From assembly GCA_021787475.1 (NCBI GenBank), contig JAJYLW010000012.1:1-64000 (forward strand): a stretch of 64,000 nt of DNA, read 5' to 3'. This stretch comes from Actinomycetes bacterium (GTDB lineage Bacteria; Actinomycetota; Thermoleophilia; BMS3ABIN01). This document shows positions 50,625 through 60,198 of this stretch, piece after piece (position 1 is the stretch's first letter; every line of letters begins with the position of its first letter). Below the pieces are notes generated by a model. The model was not told the DNA's origin. It did not search any database and saw nothing but the letters and a program-made list of their open reading frames with translations. Position numbers and translations under genes: made by a program.

Positions 50625-51572
50625 CTATGGCAGAAGCGCCGTTGCCAGCATCCGCTCCACCAACTCCCCATAGCCAATGCCGGCGGCGGCGGCGGCGGCG
50701 GGAAGGTCGGAAGTTGCGGTCATGCCCGGGATGGTGTTTATCTCAGTAAGCTGGGGCGTCCCTCCCGGCCCGATAATAAAATCGACTCTGCCAAAGCCGC
50801 GGCATCCCATCAACCGGAATGCCTGTCTGGCAAGCTCCTGGGCGCGGCCGCTGACTTCTTCCGGCAGCCGGGCGGGCACGATAAATTCTGTCATCCCCTG
50901 GTGATACTTGGCTTTAAAATCATAAAAATCGGCGCCCGGTTTCAGCTGCAGCACCGGCAGCGCCGTAACGGCGGCGGCCGATTCCAGCAAGCCCACCGTT
51001 ATCTCGTCCCCGGCCACGAATTCTTCCACCAGGGCGGCATTGTAATCCCGGCAGGTAACGGCCAGAGCGTCTTTCAGGGAAGCAGGATCATCAACCTTGA
51101 CAACGCCCAGGCTGGAGCCCTCCTCGCAAGGTTTCACCATGACCGGAAAATTCAGCTGCCGCGCCGCTTCCGCGGCAGCGCCGCCGGCTGCGGCCTTGCA
51201 TCCGGCAACCACAAAAGCAGGCGTGGGGATTCCATGCCAGGCGGCAATTTCTTTCGTCCGCACCTTGTTCATGCAGAGGGCGCTCGCCAGCACGCGCGAG
51301 CCGGTATAGGGAATATCCATCAGCTCCAGCAACCCCTGCATGGCGCCGTCCTCTCCAAATCTGCCGTGCAGCGCCAGGAAAGCGACTTCAACACGTTCTT
51401 TTTCAAGCTGCGCGCAAGTATCGCGGCCGATGTCAATCCCGGCGGCGTCGTAGCCGAGGGTCCCCAGCGCCGCCAGACATCCGACGCCCGACTGCAGGGA
51501 GATCTCCCGCTCCCGGGACAGGCCGCCCATCAGCACGCCAATGCGCTTCGCTTTTAAATCCTTCTTGTCCAA
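50625..51572 (-). CDS. ddl: D-alanine--D-alanine ligase (second paralogue)
   Basis: 315 residues. RIGVLMGGLSREREISLQSG, ALHGRFGEDGAMQGLLELMDIPYTGS, VMVKPCEEGSSLGV, FYDFKAKYHQGMTEFIVPARL and LTEINTIPGMTATSDLPAAAAAAG are the family motifs. Compared with the copy at 15893 it has the standard MGGLSREREISL start and a longer N-terminus. The Tyr in FYDFKAKY suggests D-Ala, not D-lactate, as second substrate. Both ligases look functional. Confidence 0.92.
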   Translation of the reverse strand: MDKKDLKAKRIGVLMGGLSREREISLQSGVGCLAALGTLGYDAAGIDIGRDTCAQLEKERVEVAFLALHGRFGEDGAMQGLLELMDIPYTGSRVLASALCMNKVRTKEIAAWHGIPTPAFVVAGCKAAAGGAAAEAARQLNFPVMVKPCEEGSSLGVVKVDDPASLKDALAVTCRDYNAALVEEFVAGDEITVGLLESAAAVTALPVLQLKPGADFYDFKAKYHQGMTEFIVPARLPEEVSGRAQELARQAFRLMGCRGFGRVDFIIGPGGTPQLTEINTIPGMTATSDLPAAAAAAGIGYGELVERMLATALLP

Positions 51573-51789
51573 GATCCGCCCTGCTTTTCAAACCGCTTCG
51601 GTGCTTTTAATTAGCTGATCATACAATTCGTCCGGTAACTCCACAAATTCAGCTAGGGGACATGACCCAAAGTTTCTACCAGCCAGGATACGATCAAGGC
51701 CCGCTTTTTTAGTATTATACTCTGCGGCCGGCAAATGACCGGCTGCCCCCACATCAGGAGCAAAAATAGCCCTAACTGACAAGAACTGG

Positions 51790-52884
51790 TTGCGGCATGG
51801 AGCCCGCGTTGTGCTGGGCGGCCTGATTGTGCTGCTGTTGGGCATGCTGATAAGGCGGGAGATCGACCATGGCTGGGGGGATATTTTTGTTATCGGTCAT
51901 GGAAAGTGGGACCTGCTGCCTCTGGCGGCCGTCGCAATCCTCACTGGGCTGACTTATGGTAAAAAAGGCCTCCGCCTGGCGGCGCAGGCAATCCTGGTGG
52001 GAGCGGTTTTTCTTTTCCTTGGTCGCGCTATCCACGATGACTGGGGGCAAATAACAGGGAGAACATGGAATTTCAAGCTCCCCTGGATGGCGGCCTCACT
52101 CGCCCTGATGAGCAGTCTCTATTTCACCCAGGCGAGCGGATGGCTGCTCATCCTGAGACGCTTTGGCTACCGGGTGCCGTTTCTGCCGGGCATCTTCGTC
52201 TGGTCAAAATCACTACTGGCGCGATACGTTCCTGGAAACGTGCTTATGGTCGTCGGCCGCGTGGTGATGATCGAGCCTTTCGGCGTTCCCAAGCGGGTGT
52301 CCTTCAGCAGCGTTATTTATGAACAGTCGCTGCTGGCGGCGGCTTCGGCTTCAGTCGTCGCTATTGCCCTGCCGCTGTGGCCGGCCTTAAGGGGGGTCTC
52401 GCCGCTCATCTGGCTTATACTGCTGATCCCGCCGGCCGCCATCCTGGGCCTCTCTCCAAAAGTCTTTGGCGGCGTGGCCAACTTCCTGCTGAAAAAGGCC
52501 CACCGGCAGCCAATTGAAGAGTTCCTGCCGTTTAAATCGGTAATCGCCTTCATCGGCTATTACGGCCTTACCCTCACCTTGTCCGGTCTCGGGCTCTTTT
52601 CCCTGGTGAGGGCGGTTACCACTATCAGCTTCATCAACTTGCCGATCGTCATTGCCAGCGCCCCCCTGGCCTGGCTGCTGGCGCTATTTGTTTTTATCTC
52701 GCCCAGCGGCCTTGGAGTCAGGGAGGGCGTCTACAGCTTCACCCTCGCATTTGCTTTTAACCATGAATCAGGAGTGGCGTCTGCATTCGCGATCCTGGCC
52801 CGTTTCTGGCAGACAATGATCGAGGTCAGCTTCGCGCTCACGATCATTCTGCTGGTGAAGAAGTTTCACCGCCGACGGAGTTGA
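51790..52884 (+). CDS. Flippase-like membrane protein (UPF0104/LPG synthase TM region)
   Basis: 364 residues, TTG start at 51790. About nine helices. The lysylphosphatidylglycerol-synthase-type TM pattern is seen in the central part: GIFVWSKSLLARYVPGNVLMVVGRVVMIEPFGVPKRVSFSSVIYEQSLLAAASASVVAIAL and later FVFISPSGLGVREGVYSF. The first 90 residues are extra helices. Such proteins move lipids or polyprenyl sugars, or are aglycone membrane parts of the AglD type. No catalytic domain attached. Confidence 0.75.
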   Translation: MRHGARVVLGGLIVLLLGMLIRREIDHGWGDIFVIGHGKWDLLPLAAVAILTGLTYGKKGLRLAAQAILVGAVFLFLGRAIHDDWGQITGRTWNFKLPWMAASLALMSSLYFTQASGWLLILRRFGYRVPFLPGIFVWSKSLLARYVPGNVLMVVGRVVMIEPFGVPKRVSFSSVIYEQSLLAAASASVVAIALPLWPALRGVSPLIWLILLIPPAAILGLSPKVFGGVANFLLKKAHRQPIEEFLPFKSVIAFIGYYGLTLTLSGLGLFSLVRAVTTISFINLPIVIASAPLAWLLALFVFISPSGLGVREGVYSFTLAFAFNHESGVASAFAILARFWQTMIEVSFALTIILLVKKFHRRRS

Positions 52885-52937
52885 ATTTGAAAACAGTCGC
52901 GCCGGTTCTGTCCCGTCTTTTCCGGTTGGCGCTATGT

Positions 52938-52943
52938 TATAAT
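52938..52943 (+). promoter_or_regulatory. -10 box of the YugP-like gene
   Basis: TATAAT at 52938-52943, 49 bp before ATG 52992; no good -35 at 16-18 bp. SD CGGAGG precedes the ATG. Confidence 0.4.
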
Positions 52944-52991
52944 CAGGCATATGCTGAATCTTGATTTTGCACTATCCGGAGGAAAACGAGC

Positions 52992-53693
52992 ATGTATTTT
53001 TTCCCTTTTTATAATCCACTCTTTTTCGGCAGCCTGATCATTCTGATTCCAGGCGTCATTGCCGGCGCCTACGCGCAGCATAAAGTCAAAAGCACGTACG
53101 CCAAATACGCAAAAGTCGCAGCCGCCAGCGGCCTTACCGGCGCCCAGGCAAGCCGGCAGCTGCTTGACCGGGCCGGCCTGTCCGACGTCTCGATCGAGGA
53201 GATTCCCGGCTCCCTGACAGACAATTACGATCCGCGCACCAGAGTACTGAGACTGAGCCAGGGAGTTGCCCGCAGCCGCTCGCTGGCGGCGCTGGGCGTC
53301 GCCGCCCATGAGACCGGGCATGCCCTCCAGGACGCCGGCGGTTACGCGCCCATGCGCATAAGGTCGACGCTGGTGCCGGCGGCCCAGTTTGGCTCCAACT
53401 TTGGCTGGATAATTTTTATCATGGGCATGATCATCAGCAGTTTCCGGCCACTGATGACGATCGGCATTGTCATTTTCACGGCGGCGGTGATCTTTCAGAT
53501 TGTGACGCTGCCGGTTGAGCTGGACGCCTCGTCCCGGGCGATGAAAATGCTTCAGTCAGACGGCATCGTCGTCGTCGGTGAGGCCGACGGCGCCCGACAG
53601 GTCTTGAGAGCCGCGGCGCTGACCTATATGGCGGCCGCCTTGATGTCGATCCTGATGCTCGTCCGCATGCTGATTCTTAGCCGGGAACGTTAA
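52992..53693 (+). CDS. Zinc metallopeptidase, YugP family
   Basis: 233 residues. Start MYFFPFYNPLFFGSLIILIPG is a membrane anchor; metalloprotease site AAHETGHALQD at 105-115 (HEXXH at 106-110); later helices (GSNFGWIIFIMGMIISS, about 140-175) and VELDASSRAMKML supply the third ligand region. This is the COG2738 family, usually single-copy in anaerobic Gram-positives. Followed by a clear terminator at 53728. Confidence 0.88.
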   Translation: MYFFPFYNPLFFGSLIILIPGVIAGAYAQHKVKSTYAKYAKVAAASGLTGAQASRQLLDRAGLSDVSIEEIPGSLTDNYDPRTRVLRLSQGVARSRSLAALGVAAHETGHALQDAGGYAPMRIRSTLVPAAQFGSNFGWIIFIMGMIISSFRPLMTIGIVIFTAAVIFQIVTLPVELDASSRAMKMLQSDGIVVVGEADGARQVLRAAALTYMAAALMSILMLVRMLILSRER

Positions 53694-53699
53694 AAAACC

Positions 53700-53720
53700 G
53701 GATGTTGGACTTTGGATAAA
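53700..53720 (+). repeat. Heptamer array (GGATGTT type)
   Basis: GGATGTT, GGACTTT, GGATAAA between the YugP-like gene and its terminator. Confidence 0.5.
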
Positions 53721-53727
53721 ACCAGCG

Positions 53728-53756
53728 AACCGAGGATGAGAGTCCCCGGTTTTTTT
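53728..53756 (+). terminator. Rho-independent terminator
   Basis: AACCG(A)GG, loop ATGAGAGT, CC(C)CGGTT followed by six more T (53751-53756). Serves the YugP-like gene. Confidence 0.75.
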
Positions 53757-53786
53757 GCCAGTCAGCATAAACAAATATTCACCTCT

Positions 53787-53815
53787 TTGGCATATTTGCG
53801 GTTTTTCTGTATAAT
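53787..53815 (+). promoter_or_regulatory. Sigma-70 promoter of the rmd-gmd operon
   Basis: TTGGCA (53787-53792), 17-bp spacer, TATAAT (53810-53815), 45 bp before TTG 53860. Near-consensus, the best promoter in the window. Confidence 0.75.
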
Positions 53816-53859
53816 TGCGCGGTTAAATCAGGCCTGAACATCCAACCTTGTGAGCCTTC

Positions 53860-54825
53860 TTGAAAGTTCTGATCACGGGAATTACCGGGTTTGCCGGCGG
53901 CCATCTGGCCGCCTATCTGGCCAAAGTCAAAAACGTGGATGTGGCGGGGCTGGATTTAAACCCACCGCCGGAGCATTTTGCCGCCGGGCCGGGCATAGAC
54001 GTTCACTGCTGCAATCTTGCCGATACCGGCCGGGTGCAATCTCTGATTGAGCGGGAGCGCCCTGACGCAATCATTCACCTGGCGGCGCGGGCCCAGGTGG
54101 CCGGCGCCTGGGAGGACGCCGCCGCCATCATGGAAGCCAACGTCGTCTGCACCCAGTCCCTGATGCAGGCGGCGCACGGGGGGGCGCCGGGAGCGCGCGT
54201 GCTGCTGATCAGCTCCAGCGAGGTATACGGCAAGGTGCCGCCGGGGCAGATGCCAATCACGGAAGACAGCCCCCTTAAACCAAATAATCCTTACTCGGCA
54301 AGCAAGGTGGCAGTGGAGTATATTGGCCTGGAATATTTCTACGCCTTCAGCGCCCCGGTTGTAATTGCGAGGCCCTTCAATCATATCGGCCCCGGCCAGC
54401 GGGGAAACTTTGTCGTCCCCGCGCTCGCCTCCCAGATTGCCGAAATCGAAGCCGGCCTGAAAGAACCAGTGCTCAAGGTAGGCTGGCTGGATTCTGAGCG
54501 GGACTTCACCGACGTGCGGGACATTGTCCGCGCTTACTGGCTGCTGGTTCAGAAGGGTGAGCCCGGACAGGCATACAACATTGCCTCCGGCGGGCATCAC
54601 AAAATCAGGGAAATACTTGATACACTACTTGAGCTGAGCGAGATCAGGCCGGCCGTCGAGAGCTCCCCGGAGCTAATGCGGCCCTCGGATACGCCGTTGG
54701 TGGTTGGCGACGCCTCCCGCCTGCGCAAGCTGGACCGCTGGGAGCCGCGGATTCCACTAAAAGACAGCCTTAGCGATGCGCTTGAGTTCTGGCGCCGCGC
54801 TACGCGCTCGCAGCTTTCTCAATAA
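53860..54825 (+). CDS. rmd: NAD(P)-dependent GDP-4-keto-6-deoxymannose reductase-like (Rmd) epimerase
   Basis: 321 residues, TTG start at 53860. Short-chain dehydrogenase fold with [15 protein letters not shown] (7-13), [10 protein letters not shown], and YSASK (Tyr145, Lys149). With gmd 17 bp downstream this fits reduction of GDP-4-keto-6-deoxy-D-mannose to GDP-D-rhamnose, or GDP-L-fucose synthesis if it is WcaG-like; the order rmd-gmd and overall pattern favour Rmd. The sugar would feed a surface glycan. Confidence 0.75.
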   Translation: MKVLITGITGFAGGHLAAYLAKVKNVDVAGLDLNPPPEHFAAGPGIDVHCCNLADTGRVQSLIERERPDAIIHLAARAQVAGAWEDAAAIMEANVVCTQSLMQAAHGGAPGARVLLISSSEVYGKVPPGQMPITEDSPLKPNNPYSASKVAVEYIGLEYFYAFSAPVVIARPFNHIGPGQRGNFVVPALASQIAEIEAGLKEPVLKVGWLDSERDFTDVRDIVRAYWLLVQKGEPGQAYNIASGGHHKIREILDTLLELSEIRPAVESSPELMRPSDTPLVVGDASRLRKLDRWEPRIPLKDSLSDALEFWRRATRSQLSQ

Positions 54826-54842
54826 CCAAAGAAAGGGCGCAG

Positions 54843-55838
54843 ATGCAAAAAACCGCATTGATTACGGGCATTACCGGACAGGACGGATCCTACCTGGCCG
54901 AGCTTCTGCTTGAGAAAGGCTACCGCGTCTTTGGCATGGTGCGGCGCTCAAGCACCGAGAATTTTGAGCGCATCGAGCACATCCGCAACCGCGTCACCCT
55001 GATCCAGGCAGACCTGCTTGATCAAATGTCACTGATTTCTGCCATAAGCGAATCGCAGCCGGACGAGATTTATAACCTGGCCGCTCAGAGCTTCGTGCCT
55101 ACCTCCTGGACAAAACCGGTGCTGACGGCAGAGTTTACCGCCCTCGGAGTCACGCGCATGCTTGAGGCGCTGCGCCTGGTGAAAAGGGACGCCAAATTTT
55201 ACCAGGCCTCTTCCTCGGAGATGTTTGGCAAGGTCAAGGAACTTCCACAAACCGAGTCAACGCCGTTCCATCCCCGCAGCCCTTACGGAGTCGCCAAGGT
55301 TTACGGCCACTTTATCACCGTCAACTACCGGGAGAGCTATGACCTGTTTGCCTGCTCGGGGATTCTCTTTAACCACGAGTCGCCCCGGCGCGGACTGGAG
55401 TTTGTCACCCGCAAAGTCAGCCACGCTGTGGCGCGGATCAGGCTGGGCGTGCAGGCGGAGCTGGCCCTTGGCAACCTTGAGGCAAAGCGGGACTGGGGCT
55501 ACGCCCTTGATTACGTGAAAATGATGTGGATGATGCTGCAGCAGGAGGACCCGGATGACTACGTCATTGCTTCCGGCGAAAGCCACTCTGTCCGTGAGCT
55601 GGTAAAAGCAGCTTTTGGTCACGTTGACCTCAATTGGGAAGATTATGTAAAAACCGATCCCAAGCTTGTGCGGCCAGCCGAGGTTGACATGCTCATTGGC
55701 AATCCTGCCAAGGCAAGAGAAAAACTGGGCTGGGAGCCAAAAGTTTCTTTCCGGGAACTGGTGGAGATGATGGTTGACAACGATCTCGATCAGGTGCAGA
55801 AACAGATTGACGCCGGGGTGCTGGACCCGAAGCGATAG
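54843..55838 (+). CDS. gmd: GDP-mannose 4,6-dehydratase
   Basis: 331 residues. [45 protein letters not shown] is the diagnostic start; [35 protein letters not shown] (Tyr148, Lys152), [21 protein letters not shown] and [18 protein letters not shown] are all typical. Makes GDP-4-keto-6-deoxymannose from GDP-mannose. Transcribed with rmd. A little shorter than E. coli Gmd (373) but similar to actinobacterial forms. Confidence 0.93.
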   Translation: MQKTALITGITGQDGSYLAELLLEKGYRVFGMVRRSSTENFERIEHIRNRVTLIQADLLDQMSLISAISESQPDEIYNLAAQSFVPTSWTKPVLTAEFTALGVTRMLEALRLVKRDAKFYQASSSEMFGKVKELPQTESTPFHPRSPYGVAKVYGHFITVNYRESYDLFACSGILFNHESPRRGLEFVTRKVSHAVARIRLGVQAELALGNLEAKRDWGYALDYVKMMWMMLQQEDPDDYVIASGESHSVRELVKAAFGHVDLNWEDYVKTDPKLVRPAEVDMLIGNPAKAREKLGWEPKVSFRELVEMMVDNDLDQVQKQIDAGVLDPKR

Positions 55839-55887
55839 CGGCGGCGCCAGACGGGAGTCAGCTGGCTGCCAATCCGCCCTGGCGCAG

Positions 55888-56736
55888 TCACTGGATCGAT
55901 TCCTCCTCCAGCGCCGCCAGCCGGCTGGAGAGCTCCGGCACCAGATTGACATCGCGCCGGAGGAGAATGCTGTCTATCTGGCGCACCGGGCAGACGCCAA
56001 GCACGCTCCCGGTTAGGAAGGCCGCCGTTTCCCGCGGCCTCAGCCCGCCAAATTCGAACGCCTTAAGCCGGGCTTCGAAGCCAAGCGTTTCCGCCAGCTC
56101 GATCAGCTTCGCCCGGGTCACCCCGGCAAGGATGTTTTCCTCTTCCGGCGCGGTATACAGACTCCCCGAATGGATGAAGAAGATATTGCTGTAGGAGCCC
56201 TCCAGCATGCGCCCGCCGCGCCTTGTATAAATTGCTTCCCGGGCGCCGCCGCGGCGGGCGGCTTCGCGGGCGAGGACGGCGCCGAGCAGGTTGGTTGACT
56301 TTATCGAAGCAAAGTAGCCGCGGTTGAAAGGAACGGTCAGGCAGGAAACTCCCTGCCGGTATATCTCGTCAGGGTAAGCAAATGACTGGGCCGTTACCAG
56401 CAGCGTCAGCGAGCTTTCCTTCCCCGGGTCGGGCCCCCCCGGAGCCGGTGGCGTGCCTCGGCTGACCTGAACGCGGAGGCGGCCGTCGCGGACAGAATTG
56501 ACCTGCGCCAGGGAAAGAGCCTGATTCCTTAATCCCTCGAAATCAAGATCGCTTCCCATGCTCGCCGCTTCCATCCCCAGCGCCAGCCGTTGGAAGTGCT
56601 CTGCGAAGAGAACCGGGCGGCCGCGCGCTATCTTGCATGTCTCAAACAAAGCGTCGCCGTATGCAAAGCCGCGATCGAAGACCGACACCAGCGCCGCCGC
56701 TACCGGCACAAGACGGCTGTTTAAATACACATGCAT
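55888..56736 (-). CDS. pabC: Class IV aminotransferase, probable aminodeoxychorismate lyase PabC
   Basis: 282 residues from ATG 56736. VYLNSRLVPVAAALVSVFDRGFAYGDALFETCKIARGRPVLFAEHFQRLALGM is the class IV start; PLP Lys in ASIKSTNLLGAVLAREAA; EAIYTRRGGRMLEGSYSNIFFI follows. BCAT and D-amino-acid aminotransferase are related, but the adjacent PabB-type gene favours PabC, which releases p-aminobenzoate. 67 bp from the end of the pabB gene. Confidence 0.7.
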   Translation of the reverse strand: MHVYLNSRLVPVAAALVSVFDRGFAYGDALFETCKIARGRPVLFAEHFQRLALGMEAASMGSDLDFEGLRNQALSLAQVNSVRDGRLRVQVSRGTPPAPGGPDPGKESSLTLLVTAQSFAYPDEIYRQGVSCLTVPFNRGYFASIKSTNLLGAVLAREAARRGGAREAIYTRRGGRMLEGSYSNIFFIHSGSLYTAPEEENILAGVTRAKLIELAETLGFEARLKAFEFGGLRPRETAAFLTGSVLGVCPVRQIDSILLRRDVNLVPELSSRLAALEEESIQ

Positions 56737-56803
56737 AAAACCGAGGCCCTTCGGCTTGGCACTTGAGCAAGTTGGATCATCAATTAAATTATTACTCCCA
56801 TGT

Positions 56804-58309
56804 TTAGGAAACAATCCGCTCCGCAATTTTTTCCTGCTCTGTGGCCAGGCGCACCGCCTTCACCATTGCTTCCGCCTTGCGCAGCGTTTCCAGGTATTCC
56901 CGTCCCGGATCGGAATCGGCGACGATGCCCGCGCCCGCCTGAGCATAAACCATGCCGTCCCGCCGCACCAGCGTGCGGATGATGATGTTCATGTCCATGT
57001 TGCCATTGTAGCCAATGTATCCGAAACTGCCGGTATAGGGGCCGCGACTGACTGGCTCCAGCTCGTCAATGATCTGCATGCATCTTACCTTGGGGCAGCC
57101 GGTTATAGTGCCGCCAGGGAACATCGCCTTAATCAGATCGAGCGCATCTTTCCCCTCGTGCAGCCTTCCTCGGACATTGGAGACAATGTGGATAACATGC
57201 GAGTAGGCTTCGTTGACCATCAGCTCGCTTACGCGGACGGAGCCGTAGCTGCAGACTTTGCCGAGGTCATTCCGCTCCAGGTCAACCAGCATGACGTGCT
57301 CGGCGCGCTCTTTCTGATCAAGATTAAGCTCATTGGCTAAAATATCGTCTTCGGGGCTGCCGGCACCCCGGCCGCGCGTCCCGGCAATTGGGCGCGTCTG
57401 CGCCAAAGAGCCGTCAAGCTTGACCAGCCGCTCCGGCGAGGACGAGATCAGCTGGAAGCCGCCCAGGTCAAGAAAACCGCCAAAAGGAGACGGGTTTATC
57501 CGGCGCAGGACGTCATAAAGCGCGAGGCTGTCGCCGGCAAAAGGCATCTCAAGCCGCTGCGACAGGTTTGACTGGAAAATATCGCCGGCAAAGATATATT
57601 CCTTCGCTCTCTGCACCATCTGCTCGTAGCCGGCCCGTGTCATGTTGGAGCCGGCCCTCGCGCTGAGGCCAAAGTCATGCCTGTCGACGGCGTAGACAGG
57701 CGCCGGCTCCTGGCCGGCGCTGCCCAGCAGTGCTTCAGCGGCACGGTCAATGTCGCCTGGCTCGGGATCCTCAAAAAACAGGTGCGCGGCACCTTTATGA
57801 TGGTCATAGCAGATCAGCCGCCGGGGGAAAATGAAGCAAAAATCAGGAAGCCCAAGGTCGTCAACCGCCCGCGGCGGCAGTTTTTCGATATAACGGCAGG
57901 CGTTATAACCGATCAAGCCAAGGGCTCCACCCGCAAGCGGCAGCCCCAGGTCCGCCGCCCGGGGAGCGCCATTCGGCTTCATCCGCGCGAGCAGCCCTCT
58001 TAAAAGCGAGAATGGGTCCTGCGTCTTTAATTTAATGAAACCGTTTTCGGGATTGTAAAGGCTGGCAAACCTGTCCTTTACAGTCAACACAAACGCGGGA
58101 TCCCAGGCCAGGAATGAGAAGCGGCACAGCGCCGGGGAGCCGCCGGCGCTGTCCAGCAGCACCAGCGGCGTTTTGCCGGCAAGCCCCATCTCTCGCATCA
58201 AGGCTACCGGCGAGTCAAAGGGCGCCTTCACTTGCAAGTGAGCTACGGCGTCGGCCCGGGTGGCAATTTCGTTGATGATGCCCATGCCCGCTGGCGGGCT
58301 GATCCCCAT
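56804..58309 (-). CDS. pabB: Chorismate-binding enzyme, aminodeoxychorismate synthase component I (PabB)
   Basis: 501 residues (start ATG 58309, a second Met at 58285). Chorismate-binding motifs include FGGFLDLGGFQLISSSPERLVKL, RPIAGTRGRG, EHVMLVDLERNDLGKVC, VNEAYSHVIHIVSNVRGRLHEG, KAMFPGGTITGCPKVR and YTGSFGYIGYNGNMDMNIIIR. The PIAGT motif has Ala where E. coli PabB has Lys, as in anthranilate synthases and in some PabB proteins, so TrpE is the alternative. PabC next to it and the absence of other trp genes favour PabB. Confidence 0.75.
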   Translation of the reverse strand: MGISPPAGMGIINEIATRADAVAHLQVKAPFDSPVALMREMGLAGKTPLVLLDSAGGSPALCRFSFLAWDPAFVLTVKDRFASLYNPENGFIKLKTQDPFSLLRGLLARMKPNGAPRAADLGLPLAGGALGLIGYNACRYIEKLPPRAVDDLGLPDFCFIFPRRLICYDHHKGAAHLFFEDPEPGDIDRAAEALLGSAGQEPAPVYAVDRHDFGLSARAGSNMTRAGYEQMVQRAKEYIFAGDIFQSNLSQRLEMPFAGDSLALYDVLRRINPSPFGGFLDLGGFQLISSSPERLVKLDGSLAQTRPIAGTRGRGAGSPEDDILANELNLDQKERAEHVMLVDLERNDLGKVCSYGSVRVSELMVNEAYSHVIHIVSNVRGRLHEGKDALDLIKAMFPGGTITGCPKVRCMQIIDELEPVSRGPYTGSFGYIGYNGNMDMNIIIRTLVRRDGMVYAQAGAGIVADSDPGREYLETLRKAEAMVKAVRLATEQEKIAERIVS

Positions 58310-58310
58310 G

Positions 58311-59666
58311 CTATTGTTGCCTATATTGTTGCGCTTGTGACCGAAATGATGTGTATGTATCCTGAAACTCCAGATGGATGGTCGCCGTCGGGCCGTTGCG
58401 GTGTTTGGCGATGATCAACTCGGTGCTGGATTTAAGGTGACCGGACTCGTCCTGGGGACGGTAGATGAACAGCACCAGATCGGCGTCCTGCTCGATTGAG
58501 CCCGATTCACGCAGGTCGGGCAACTTCGGCCGGGGAGGCTGGCGTTGCTCTACCTGGCGGGAGAGCTGCGAGATCGCAATCACCGGCATTTCCAGCTCAC
58601 GGGCCAGTAACTTCAGGGAGCGCGACATCTTGGAAACCTCCTGCACCCGGTTTTCCGCGCGGCCGTCGTGCATCACCAACTGCAGGTAATCGACGATGAT
58701 GAGGCCCAGGCCGGGATGCTGACTCTTCAGCCGGCGCGTTTTGGACCTGATCTCAAGCGTATTAATATTGGGAGTATCGTCAACAAAAATTGGCGCTCCC
58801 TGCTGTAGCCTGGTGCAGGCCTCGGTTATCTTTGGCCAGTCATCGGCGCCAACCTTGCCGGTCCGGAGGCGGTGGCTGTCGACCCTGCCCTGAGTGCACA
58901 TCATCCGCTGCACCAGGTCGGTGGCGCTCATTTCCAGGCTGAATATCGCCACCGGAGTATTTTCCTTAAGGGCGACGTTCTGAGCAAGATCGAGCGCCAT
59001 CGCCGTCTTGCCCATCGCCGGCCGGGCCGCCAACACAATCAGGTTCGATGGCTGCAGGCCGGAAGTCTTGTCATCCAGGTCAGGAAAGCCGGTCGGCACA
59101 CCCGTAATCGTCTTGCCGGCCGCCGCCAGCTTTTCAATGCGCTCGAACTGCTCCGAAACCAATTCTTCCAGAGACCTGAACCCGCCTTTGATCTGTGCTT
59201 GCGAGATATCAAAGACGCTGCTCTCGGCAAGGTCAAGCAGCTCGCGCACTTCTCCCGGGCGTTCATAACCGAGGGCGGCAATCTTGTTGCCGACGTCAAT
59301 CAGCGAGCGGAGGATGGCGTTCTCCCGAACGATGCGGGCATACTGGGCGGCATGGGCGGCCGCCGGCACCGTTGACACCAGCGTATAGATGTATTCCTTG
59401 CCGCCAACCTGCGCCAGGACGCCTTTCAACGTCAGCTGCTCGGTCACAGTGATGGGGTCTGCCGGTTCTTTGCGCGAGTAAAGGTCCATAACGGCGCCGA
59501 AGATCTCGCGGTGGGAATCGCGGTAAAAGTCGCCGGCCTGAAGCCGCTCGTCCAGCACCAAGTCAATCGCGCCGGGCTGAAACATCATCGCGCCCAGCAC
59601 CGACTCCTCTGCCTCAATATTCTGAGGCGGAACGGGAAGCGGTGAGGGTTTTAGCTCTCGGGCCAT
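58311..59666 (-). CDS. dnaB: Replicative DNA helicase DnaB
   Basis: 451 residues. N-terminal domain starts PPQNIEAEESVLGAMMFQPGAI; linker; RecA-like domain with Walker A ARPAMGKTAMALDLAQN, LIIVDYLQLV (Walker B), ISQLSRQVEQRQPPRPKLPDLRESGSIEQDADLVLFIYR. Hexameric fork helicase. It immediately follows rplI, the usual bacterial order. No intein is present. Confidence 0.95.
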   Translation of the reverse strand: MARELKPSPLPVPPQNIEAEESVLGAMMFQPGAIDLVLDERLQAGDFYRDSHREIFGAVMDLYSRKEPADPITVTEQLTLKGVLAQVGGKEYIYTLVSTVPAAAHAAQYARIVRENAILRSLIDVGNKIAALGYERPGEVRELLDLAESSVFDISQAQIKGGFRSLEELVSEQFERIEKLAAAGKTITGVPTGFPDLDDKTSGLQPSNLIVLAARPAMGKTAMALDLAQNVALKENTPVAIFSLEMSATDLVQRMMCTQGRVDSHRLRTGKVGADDWPKITEACTRLQQGAPIFVDDTPNINTLEIRSKTRRLKSQHPGLGLIIVDYLQLVMHDGRAENRVQEVSKMSRSLKLLARELEMPVIAISQLSRQVEQRQPPRPKLPDLRESGSIEQDADLVLFIYRPQDESGHLKSSTELIIAKHRNGPTATIHLEFQDTYTSFRSQAQQYRQQ

Positions 59667-60116
59667 CTATTTTGCGGCGCTGACTATTACCTTCGTGGTG
59701 GCGCTTTTGCCCGGGTTGACTTCTATCTCAACCATGTAATCGCCGGTTTCCTTAATCGGCTCAGCCAGCTTTATCTTCTTCTTGTCGATCCGCGCCCGGC
59801 GCGCCTCAAAGATGGCGTCAGAAACGTCGGCGGCGGTTATGGAGCCGAACAGCCTGCCATCCTCGCCTGCCTGGGCGGAGATTGTCAGGACGGTTTTGCC
59901 CAACGTCTCGGCAAGCTCATCGGCATGCTCGGCATCACGCTGCCGCCTGGCTTCCGCCTCTTGCTGGCGGCGGCGGACCTCTTCAACCCGGCCGGGCGTC
60001 GCCGTCTCGGCCAGCCCGCGCGGCAAGAGATAGTTTCTGGCGTAACCATCGGCAATGGAAACAATCTCTCCGCTCGAGCCCAGCCCGGTTACGTCCTCCA
60101 ACAATATCACGTCCAT
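59667..60116 (-). CDS. rplI: 50S ribosomal protein L9
   Basis: 149 residues. MDVILLEDVTGLGSSGEIVSIADGYARNYLLPRGLAETAT is the N-domain, then the long connecting helix and the C-domain SISAQAGEDGRLFGSITAADVSDAI. No anomalies. The stop codon directly adjoins the dnaB start. Confidence 0.96.
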   Translation of the reverse strand: MDVILLEDVTGLGSSGEIVSIADGYARNYLLPRGLAETATPGRVEEVRRRQQEAEARRQRDAEHADELAETLGKTVLTISAQAGEDGRLFGSITAADVSDAIFEARRARIDKKKIKLAEPIKETGDYMVEIEVNPGKSATTKVIVSAAK

Positions 60117-60198
60117 ACGTAAATCTCCTCTCCAATTATTTCCTGGACATGCCGTCCGCAGGAGCGGTCCGGTAGTCCTTGCCTCGTCAATCCGGCAC

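Noticed and set aside
56804-58309. Anthranilate synthase TrpE
   Set aside because: The PIAGT motif allows it, but the class IV aminotransferase next door and no other trp gene make PabB the better call; kept as alternative in the entry.
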